Below are positions 6,696 through 12,277 of a stretch of 16,872 nucleotides of DNA, in pieces. This stretch comes from an uncultured Desulfuromonadales bacterium (lineage in GTDB: Bacteria; Desulfobacterota; Desulfuromonadia; Desulfuromonadales; Geopsychrobacteraceae). The notes beneath the pieces are model-generated. The model was not told the DNA's origin. It did no database searches and saw nothing but the letters and a program-made list of their open reading frames with translations. Positions within the stretch are counted from its first letter, which is position 1. Every line of letters starts with the position of its first letter. The position numbers and the translations under genes were made by a program. The stretch lies in the NCBI GenBank assembly GCA_945788205.1, contig CALZLE010000070.1:1-16872 (forward strand). The letters are read 5' to 3'.

Positions 6696-7964
6696 CTAAA
6701 GTCCAGACAGACAGGCACTACCCTGATGAAAAACCTGCACCACATCCTCTGTTCGCCCGGGAGCGGCGAGGTAATCGTAAAGTTCATTTTCATCAAAAGC
6801 GGTGCCAGGCTGCAACACTTGAAAGCCAGCCATCTTACCAACACTTAAAGACCCGAGGGTTTCCGCCAAACCTAGCGCTTCTGCCCCACCAAGAGTTGCC
6901 ATTCGCAACAGTGTCGGCGCATCGACGGCACCATCGAACCAGCTGTGCGCGAAAGCCAATTCATCCCAAACCGAAAGACTTTCATTGCTCGCCATACTGT
7001 CAGTACCGAGGCAAAGGTTCACCCCCGCAGCAAGCAATTCGGCGACCGGGGCTTTGCCCACGTTGAGCATTGCGTTGGAGCGAGGACAGAGCGCCAGGTG
7101 CATTTTGTGCGCAGCCAGCAGTTCTATTTCAGCTGAATCAAGCTGGACTCCGTGAACCAACAAGTTGCCCGGGAACAAGCCACCCTGTTTATACAAATAT
7201 TCTGCGGGCCGGCAGCCAGTCCCTTTCGGAATCAGGTATTCCCAACCGATAAACGGATAGAACTCATCAGCAATACTGCCAGCACCTTGCTGAATAAAAT
7301 CAACTTCGGCGGGTGACTCGGCCAGATGCGTAGTGCAGGGCAATTTTTGCCGACGGCATTTCGAAAAAATCTCCGCCAGATAATCAGCGCTGATCGTGTA
7401 GGGCGAATGGGGGGAAAGCCCCAAGGTAACTTGACCGACTTGCTCTTCTGCGAGAATTGAACGTAACTCACGCTTAATTTTATTGATGATGCCCGGATCC
7501 TGCCCAAGACTTTCCAAGAACAAGGTCCCGTGCAACATCGACCCCTGATAGACTTTGCGACTGGCGTGTTGTGAGAGAATATCGCCAACTGCACCGGTTC
7601 CGGCCGAAATCGATTGTTGAATGCCGCTGGCAATCGAATTGGCGTAATCCTTTTTGCTCAGCGTTCGCTTGACCCGGATCAGGCGTAAAATCCAATCGAC
7701 AAAGCTTTCCGGTTGTGCAGTTTCATCGGCACTTTTCGCCCACGTTGGAAACTCGGTTAATTCCAGATGGGTGTGGGCATTCACCAGCAGTGGCGCCAGT
7801 ACCGCATCGGCATAGGCAACCACGTCAACGGTCGGGTGAGCACGCTGCAGATCGGCCAAAGAGCCTACCGCAGCGATCTGACCATCCAGATCGAGCAACG
7901 CCCCACCAACAATCGGCGGGGCGTCCCCTGATACTAAATATTTTGCGCTATATATTCGAGCCAA
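6696..7964 (-). CDS. Atz/Trz-type amidohydrolase, possible aminodeoxyfutalosine deaminase
   Basis: A 422-residue metal-dependent hydrolase of the amidohydrolase superfamily. The metal and substrate residues are all present: NAHTHLE (62-68, His64/His66), SPHSPYT (184-190), THLAES (212-217, His213 and Glu216), VHGV (270-273, His271) and GTDSMASNES (320-329, Asp322). CPRSN (293-297) and the HLE following the first His pair resemble the deaminases of the futalosine menaquinone pathway (MqnX type), which convert 6-amino-6-deoxyfutalosine to futalosine, more than MtaD-type adenosine deaminases (usually NTHTH). No other mqn gene is in the window, so this is an inference. The start is TTG at 7964, 20 bases after panP; no in-frame ATG lies nearby and the N-terminal residues fit the family. 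It is probably co-transcribed with the pan genes. Confidence 0.75.
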   Translation of the reverse strand: MARIYSAKYLVSGDAPPIVGGALLDLDGQIAAVGSLADLQRAHPTVDVVAYADAVLAPLLVNAHTHLELTEFPTWAKSADETAQPESFVDWILRLIRVKRTLSKKDYANSIASGIQQSISAGTGAVGDILSQHASRKVYQGSMLHGTLFLESLGQDPGIINKIKRELRSILAEEQVGQVTLGLSPHSPYTISADYLAEIFSKCRRQKLPCTTHLAESPAEVDFIQQGAGSIADEFYPFIGWEYLIPKGTGCRPAEYLYKQGGLFPGNLLVHGVQLDSAEIELLAAHKMHLALCPRSNAMLNVGKAPVAELLAAGVNLCLGTDSMASNESLSVWDELAFAHSWFDGAVDAPTLLRMATLGGAEALGLAETLGSLSVGKMAGFQVLQPGTAFDENELYDYLAAPGRTEDVVQVFHQGSACLSGL

Positions 7965-7984
7965 AACAGCGATCCATGCAAGGG

Positions 7985-9646
7985 TTAGCAGGCCTTGCGG
8001 ATTCGGTCAAAAGGGACGAAGACACCTTTCAGCGCGACCAGCAAAACCTGTATCTCTTTGCGCTTGATAATAGCACATTGCTCCTCCAAGACTGCTGATA
8101 AAATTTCTTCAGTGGTGAGAGGGTTGGCCAACACTACGCGAAAAACGGTCAGAATTTCATTGTCGTAGCGTGCAGCCCGCAACCGGGTCCGCGAAACAAA
8201 AGTTTTACCCGCTTCACGCTGAAATTTCTGCACCAAGCGGGTCAGCAGATCGAGGAGTTCGTTGGCATGTGTGGTCTGTTCTGGAGTCGCTGTGGCTAAC
8301 GCTTCCTGCAGCCAAGCAGGATTATAGCGATAGGTCAAAATGTTCAGCTCCGGCTCACTCATCAGTTCAAAATCGGGGTGTTGATTGACTTTATCGGCAA
8401 ACTGACGGGCGCGCTCAATGCCCAGATCGATCAACAACTCGTAGCCTTTACGGCCGATAATCGAGAGCCCGGCATGGACCAGCATCGACTTGCCGGGTCG
8501 CGAGCCTTCCAGCGTATGGCTACCCAGATCTTTAGAGCCGTGGCGCAGGATATATGCGGCATGATGTTCGATGGCCGAGAGCGCGGTCGGATCTTTGAAC
8601 AGCACCATCCCCGCTCCCATCGGCACGTAGAGTTGCTTATGGGCATCGATGGTGACCGAATCAGCCCGCTCAACTCCGTTCAACAGATGTCGATGCGTTT
8701 CGGAAAAGAGTGTCGGGCCGCCCCAGGCTGCATCGACGTGAAAGTGACACCCGATTTCTGCGGCAAAATCCGCCATTTCATCGAGAGGGTCTACGTTTCC
8801 GGTTTCTGTCGTTCCGCCAATACCGACAATCGCCAGCGTACGAACGCCCTGCTCTTTCAGTCGCGCATGTTCTTTTCTCAGCTTCGCCATATCAATCCGA
8901 TTGTTTTCATCGGTGTCGACCAGCACCAGATTATCACGGCCAAGCCCGAGTACATCGATCGCTTTGCCGAGGGAATAGTGGCCACGACGGGACACCAACA
9001 CGGCAAGACCGTTGCAATCGAGATGCTGTAACGCCTTAAACAGCCCCTCTTGTGCAATCCCTTTGAAATCGCCAGCCGGACCACAGAGCTGGTTACGCGC
9101 CACCCAGAGAGCGGTAATATTGGCGATAGTCCCCCCCGAGCAGAAAGACCCCAGGGCATGTTGGCTTTTATGGATCCAATCCGGATAGAAGCTGTCATCG
9201 CGGTTGTAAACCAAGCGATGCAGCATGGCCAGCACCTGTCGCTCCATCGGTGTGAAGGCTTTGGAAGTTTCGACCTTTACCAGGTTCTGGTTGAGTGCGG
9301 TCATGATCCGCGAGAGCGGCAACATAAAATAAGGGAGCGCCGAAGTCATGTGACCAACAAAACTTGGAGCCGCGGTGTGCACCGACTGGGCAACCAATTT
9401 TTCTTTGACAAACTCGGTGTATTCGGAAACAAAGGTTGGTTCTTCAGGGATACGCGGATCGGCAAAATCCTTCTCGATCTCTTCCATTTCCCGTTCGAGA
9501 GCAACGACGTGTTCCTGCAGAAAACCAGTGACATTGTCGCTGATCGCCTGATCAATCTCGCCGAGAGTCGAATCGGGCGCTTCTGGAACAGTAAAAATCC
9601 GGTACAAGTTTTCCAGATTGGCCTGGGCCATTTCTTTCTTCGTCAT
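7985..9646 (-). CDS. panP: PLP-dependent aspartate 1-decarboxylase (PanP), group II decarboxylase family
   Basis: A 553-residue PLP enzyme of the glutamate/aromatic amino acid decarboxylase fold. In numbering from ATG 9646, a phosphate-binding segment FCSGGTIAN lies near 168-176, HVDAAWGG at 303-310 (Asp305 contacts the PLP pyridine nitrogen) and DAHKQLYVPMGAG from 334, with Lys337 as the Schiff-base lysine. The gene lies directly downstream of panC. PanP of Vibrio and relatives replaces the pyruvoyl enzyme PanD in making beta-alanine from aspartate, so the genomic context gives the function: without it, this would be just another group II decarboxylase. I choose the ATG at 9646 rather than 9661 because GGGGAG (9654-9659) lies seven bases before it, while 9661 has no such site. 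No panD is seen in this window. Confidence 0.85.
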   Translation of the reverse strand: MTKKEMAQANLENLYRIFTVPEAPDSTLGEIDQAISDNVTGFLQEHVVALEREMEEIEKDFADPRIPEEPTFVSEYTEFVKEKLVAQSVHTAAPSFVGHMTSALPYFMLPLSRIMTALNQNLVKVETSKAFTPMERQVLAMLHRLVYNRDDSFYPDWIHKSQHALGSFCSGGTIANITALWVARNQLCGPAGDFKGIAQEGLFKALQHLDCNGLAVLVSRRGHYSLGKAIDVLGLGRDNLVLVDTDENNRIDMAKLRKEHARLKEQGVRTLAIVGIGGTTETGNVDPLDEMADFAAEIGCHFHVDAAWGGPTLFSETHRHLLNGVERADSVTIDAHKQLYVPMGAGMVLFKDPTALSAIEHHAAYILRHGSKDLGSHTLEGSRPGKSMLVHAGLSIIGRKGYELLIDLGIERARQFADKVNQHPDFELMSEPELNILTYRYNPAWLQEALATATPEQTTHANELLDLLTRLVQKFQREAGKTFVSRTRLRAARYDNEILTVFRVVLANPLTTEEILSAVLEEQCAIIKRKEIQVLLVALKGVFVPFDRIRKAC

Positions 9647-9653
9647 CAACTTA

Positions 9654-9659
9654 CTCCCC
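9654..9659 (-). promoter_or_regulatory. Shine-Dalgarno GGGGAG that fixes the panP start
   Basis: GGGGAG on the minus strand, seven bases before ATG 9646. It overlaps the first codons of the longer alternative frame starting at 9661, which itself lacks a ribosome binding site, so the shorter start is preferred. Confidence 0.65.
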
Positions 9660-9691
9660 ATAACGGGTCAGTTTAAATGCAGATCTTCATT

Positions 9692-10537
9692 CTATCCGAG
9701 AAGAAAACCGTTGTCGATCAAACGGGTCTTGCCAAAAAAAACGGCGAGCAGCAACACAGAGTCGGAGTCCACACGGGTTTGTTCCTCCAATGTTCGCTGG
9801 TGACAGATCTTGAGATAATCGATCCGCGCATCGGGCTGTGCGGAAATCGATTTTTTCAGCGTAGCGATAATCTCACGACAGTCGATATCACCGACAGATG
9901 CCAGCCGTTTTGCCGTTGCCAGCGACCGGGACAGCACCAAAGCCTGCTGGCGCTGCTCGTCACTTAAATTGACATTGCGCGAACTCATTGCCAGTCCGTC
10001 GTTTTCACGGAAAATCGGCATACCGATAATTTCGATCGGCATATTTAGATCGAAAACCATCTGCCGAATCACCGCCAGTTGTTGGAAATCTTTATTGCCA
10101 AACAGCGCAACCTGCGGCTGTACGATGTTAAACAGCTTGCTGACAACCGTCGTCACGCCGCGAAAATGGCCAGGCCGACTGGCACCACAGAGCAGTTCGG
10201 TAATCCCTTCGACATCGACATAGGTCGCGTAACCTTTGGGGTACATCTCCGACGCCATTGGCGCAAAGATGATATCGACACCAGACGTCTCAGCAAGTTC
10301 GGCGTCACGATCTAAATCACGGGGATATTCCTCAAAGTCTTCCCCCTGACCGAACTGGGTCGGATTGACAAAAATCGACAGGACCAACAGATCGCCCTGT
10401 TTCCGGCCCTCCTCTAGGAGAGACAGGTGACCCTGATGAAGATAACCCATGGTCGGCACAAACGAAATCTTCTGCCCCTTCGCTCTGGCATCGGAGACTC
10501 GCTGCTGCATCGTTGCAACTGTAGAGACAATTTCCAT
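9692..10537 (-). CDS. panC: Pantothenate synthetase (pantoate--beta-alanine ligase)
   Basis: A 281-residue cytosolic enzyme that adenylates pantoate with ATP and condenses it with beta-alanine to give pantothenate. Diagnostic segments are present: PTMGYLHQGHLSLL (28-41) with the HxGH nucleotide motif (His34, His37), SIFVNPTQFGQGEDFEEYPR (54-73), RPGHFRGVTTVV (121-132), FGNKDFQQ (146-153) and SSRN (185-188). Length is typical. It starts six bases after the panB stop and is followed 45 bases later by panP, so the enzyme that makes beta-alanine, one of its two substrates, is encoded next to it and PanB starts the route to the other. The substrate-binding residues appear intact. Confidence 0.97.
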   Translation of the reverse strand: MEIVSTVATMQQRVSDARAKGQKISFVPTMGYLHQGHLSLLEEGRKQGDLLVLSIFVNPTQFGQGEDFEEYPRDLDRDAELAETSGVDIIFAPMASEMYPKGYATYVDVEGITELLCGASRPGHFRGVTTVVSKLFNIVQPQVALFGNKDFQQLAVIRQMVFDLNMPIEIIGMPIFRENDGLAMSSRNVNLSDEQRQQALVLSRSLATAKRLASVGDIDCREIIATLKKSISAQPDARIDYLKICHQRTLEEQTRVDSDSVLLLAVFFGKTRLIDNGFLLG

Positions 10538-10543
10538 AACAGA

Positions 10544-11347
10544 TTATTTAAAGGAGTGGTCAAGGGTCGGAAATTCACCCGCCTTGACTTCAGAAATGTA
10601 GTCCGTGATGCCCTGCGAAATGACCTCCGAAATATCAGCGTAGCGTTTGACGAATTTCGGTGAGTACTTATCGCAAAGCCCGAGGATATCGTGGATGACC
10701 AGCACCTGACCGTCGCAATCGGCACCCGCTCCGATCCCGATCGTCGGGATACTGACCGCTTCTGTGACCTCTTTGGCCAGATCGCGCGGGATTCCTTCCA
10801 ACACCATCGAAAACGCACCGGCTTGTTCCACAGCTTTAGCGTCGGCGATGATTTTGCGCGCGTGCTCTTCTTGCCGCCCCTGAACCTTGAAACCGCCCAT
10901 ACGATGAATCGATTGCGGCGTCAAACCAATATGCCCCATCACCGGGATATCAATATCGACAATCGCCCGAATCGTTTCGGCCATGTGCTCGCCACCTTCC
11001 AGCTTAACGGCATGCGCTCCGGCTTCCTTAACTAACCGTCCGGCATTCAGACGAGCATCGGCTTTGCTGATCTGATAGCTCATAAACGGCATGTCGGTCA
11101 CGATCAACGCCTGCTCACTGCCACGCACAACAGCGCGGGTATGATAGATCATCTCATCCAACGTCACCGGCAAGGTATTATCGTATCCGGAAACCACCGA
11201 GCCGACCGAATCCCCGATCAAAATGATGTCGATTCCAGCACTGTCCATCAATTTGGCAAAGGGATAATCATAGGCCGTCAGCACGGAAATTTTTTCCTGC
11301 TGCTGTTTCATCAGGCCAATATCAAGAATTGTCTTTTGTTTATTCAC
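10544..11347 (-). CDS. panB: 3-methyl-2-oxobutanoate hydroxymethyltransferase (ketopantoate hydroxymethyltransferase)
   Basis: A 267-residue TIM-barrel enzyme that transfers a hydroxymethyl group from 5,10-methylene-tetrahydrofolate to 2-oxoisovalerate, the first committed step of pantothenate synthesis. Visible active-site segments are LTAYDYPFAKLMD (23-35), GDSVG (45-49, metal-binding Asp46), TDMPFMSYQ (84-92, Asp85), VKLEGG (114-119, Lys115), PVMGHIGLTPQS (135-146) and LEGIP (183-187) with the likely catalytic Glu184. GIGAGADCDGQVLVIHD follows from 204. The start codon is GTG at 11347 with a moderate AGGGA site seven bases upstream. A Rho-independent terminator ends just 24 bases before the start, so expression may depend on readthrough. 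PanE or IlvC for the next step is not in the window. Confidence 0.97.
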   Translation of the reverse strand: MNKQKTILDIGLMKQQQEKISVLTAYDYPFAKLMDSAGIDIILIGDSVGSVVSGYDNTLPVTLDEMIYHTRAVVRGSEQALIVTDMPFMSYQISKADARLNAGRLVKEAGAHAVKLEGGEHMAETIRAIVDIDIPVMGHIGLTPQSIHRMGGFKVQGRQEEHARKIIADAKAVEQAGAFSMVLEGIPRDLAKEVTEAVSIPTIGIGAGADCDGQVLVIHDILGLCDKYSPKFVKRYADISEVISQGITDYISEVKAGEFPTLDHSFK

Positions 11348-11370
11348 TAGTATTTCCCTAGTCTTAAACC

Positions 11371-11403
11371 AAAAAATGCCCTTCGCAACAAACGAAAGGC
11401 ATT
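11371..11403 (-). terminator. Rho-independent terminator upstream of panB
   Basis: On the minus strand, an uninterrupted 11-bp stem AATGCCTTTCG / CGAAGGGCATT (one G-U pair), a 7-base loop and a run of six T's partly within the stem. Its 3' arm can also pair with the UGCCCU just upstream (11404-11409), giving a competing structure. It ends 24 bases before the panB GTG. Confidence 0.85.
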
Positions 11404-11540
11404 AGGGCAAACAGAGTGAGAGTACCTCTGATCGTGGCGTATCACCTTCCGTCCCGGTCACAAGCGATCCAGGCGGTATGTGGACAATAGCCCGCAAGTC
11501 TTAGCTCCGGTACGAGTCCCGGGCCACCTGCATAAAGGCG
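11371..11540 (-). ncRNA. Structured RNA or regulatory leader upstream of the pantothenate operon, class unknown
   Basis: About 170 bases between a good promoter (11546-11575) and a strong terminator, with no open frame of note. The sequence is GC-rich and foldable. CCGG-N8-CCGG spans 11507-11522. A GCGG...UAU/AUA...CCGC hairpin spans 11473-11495. CUGG pairs with CCGG (11469-11472 with 11454-11457). CAGAG-N9-CUCUG spans 11412-11430. Long-range GUGGC/GCCAC pairing (11523-11527 with 11434-11438) could close the domain. Five GGA triplets (near 11518, 11507, 11469, 11453, 11449) would also suit a CsrA-binding RNA. The size would fit 6S RNA, but I see none of its conserved sequences. I recognise no known riboswitch core. 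Since no clear promoter fits between the terminator and panB, a cis-acting leader controlling panB-panC-panP is a serious alternative to an independent small RNA. Confidence 0.5.
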
Positions 11541-11545
11541 TTTAC

Positions 11546-11575
11546 GATATATCACAGCGATCTTTTATTTGTCTA
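11546..11575 (-). promoter_or_regulatory. Predicted extended -10 promoter of the pan leader / small RNA
   Basis: On the minus strand, -35 TAGACA (11570-11575, 5 of 6 matches), an 18-base spacer and -10 TATATC (11546-11551) preceded by TGA, the extended -10 element. The expected transcript start is about 11540, giving a 193-base leader to the panB start codon if the terminator is read through. Confidence 0.55.
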
Positions 11576-11605
11576 CCAACTTTTCGGTAAAGATGGTGCT
11601 TTTTT
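11575..11605 (+). terminator. Plus-strand hairpin with U-run between flavin reductase gene and the structured RNA
   Basis: Read on the plus strand, ACCA-A-CTTT / AAAG-A-TGGT with a 5-base loop TCGGT forms an 8-bp stem with one mismatch, followed by GC and six T's. It points antisense to the flavin reductase gene and no plus-strand gene precedes it. In the minus direction the same hairpin lies 27 bases past the flavin reductase stop but lacks a U-run. Confidence 0.35.
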
Positions 11606-11623
11606 CTCATGAAAATCGTTGCC

Positions 11624-12205
11624 TCACTTCCCCCCGACCAGCCGCTTCCCATCAGTATAGGCTTGCGCCCGCTTATTACCCAGATCCCAATACTCACGAA
11701 CCCCGCCAAGGTAGACAAGTGGATCAAAACGACGAACGTCCATTGTACCAGATTCATCAAAAGCTGACTCGGCAGCATGAATCTGCAGAATTTCTGCCAT
11801 AACGAGTCGATATTCCCCCAATTCAACCTCCTGAACAAAACGACACTCTACGTTCAGTGGTGACTCAACCAACAGCGACGCCTTAACCTGTTCGGCGGGC
11901 TCGAGGGAAAGTCCGCAAGCCTCCGATTTGATCTCTTTGTGACCACTGCGAATGCCACAATAATCAGCCTCAACCGCCAGTGATGCGGGCACCATGTTGA
12001 CGACAAATTCTTTTGTTTGCAGGATATTCTCGTATGTCTTGCGCCCCTTATGCAGCGACACAGCCATCGTCGGCGGAGTCTTGCTGACAATTCCGACCCA
12101 TGAAGCGGTCATCAGGTTTGCTGTCCCGGCTTGATCTATCGATGTAATAATCGAGGTCGGTTGGGGAAAATATGTCACGCAAGGGCCGAGCTGTCTCTTC
12201 TGCAT
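11624..12205 (-). CDS. Flavin reductase family protein (FMN-binding split barrel)
   Basis: A 193-residue protein of the flavin reductase-like FMN-binding split-barrel family. The N-terminal part FPQPTSIITSIDQAGTANLM followed by TASWVG is the conserved 'P..v.lvts.d..G..N..t.sw' region that contacts FMN. EFVVNMVPASLA (about 66-77) and GHKEIKSEACGL also fit the family. Members reduce flavin with NAD(P)H or bind flavin as part of a larger electron-transfer system; I see no neighbour that indicates a partner. The start is ATG 12205, because AAAGGTG (12213-12219) is seven bases before it; the upstream TTG at 12211 would be too close to that site. It follows the glutamate dehydrogenase gene on the same strand but is separated from it by a strong terminator. 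Confidence 0.82.
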   Translation of the reverse strand: MQKRQLGPCVTYFPQPTSIITSIDQAGTANLMTASWVGIVSKTPPTMAVSLHKGRKTYENILQTKEFVVNMVPASLAVEADYCGIRSGHKEIKSEACGLSLEPAEQVKASLLVESPLNVECRFVQEVELGEYRLVMAEILQIHAAESAFDESGTMDVRRFDPLVYLGGVREYWDLGNKRAQAYTDGKRLVGGK

Positions 12206-12212
12206 AAGCAAT

Positions 12213-12219
12213 CACCTTT
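12213..12219 (-). promoter_or_regulatory. Shine-Dalgarno AAAGGTG of the flavin reductase gene, abutting a terminator
   Basis: AAAGGTG seven bases before ATG 12205. It begins directly after the T-rich tail of the terminator at 12220-12252, so no room remains for a promoter between the two. Confidence 0.6.
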
Positions 12220-12252
12220 AAATAAAAAGGACAGACGATCATCCGTCTGCCC
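12220..12252 (-). terminator. Rho-independent terminator of the glutamate dehydrogenase gene
   Basis: On the minus strand, a 9-bp stem GGGCAGACG / CGTCTGTCC (one G-U pair), loop GATGAT and the tail TTTTTATTT, 25 bases past the TAG stop of the glutamate dehydrogenase gene. Confidence 0.85.
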
Positions 12253-12277
12253 CGAATAATTCAACATTTTGGACAGG

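Noticed and set aside
6485..7066. A 193-codon plus-strand frame opposite rseC and the amidohydrolase gene.
   Set aside because: It spans two recognised genes in antisense and shows no recognisable motifs.
9647..9661. A panP start at ATG 9661.
   Set aside because: It has no ribosome binding site, whereas the ATG at 9646 has GGGGAG at ideal spacing; the five extra residues add nothing conserved.
8378..9676. Two plus-strand open frames of more than 200 codons opposite panP.
   Set aside because: They are antisense to a clearly recognised decarboxylase, have no family resemblance and no convincing ribosome binding sites.
11498..11525. A tRNA T-arm-like segment on the plus strand (CCGG-TACGAGT-CCCGG).
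   Set aside because: No matching acceptor, D or anticodon arms surround it, so it is not a tRNA.
11371..11540. Firm assignment of the structured RNA as 6S RNA, SRP RNA or a known riboswitch.
   Set aside because: The size fits 6S RNA, but none of its conserved sequences are visible. The SRP core motif is absent, and the cobalamin, TPP, SAM, FMN, glycine and c-di-GMP consensus elements that I checked by eye are not found.
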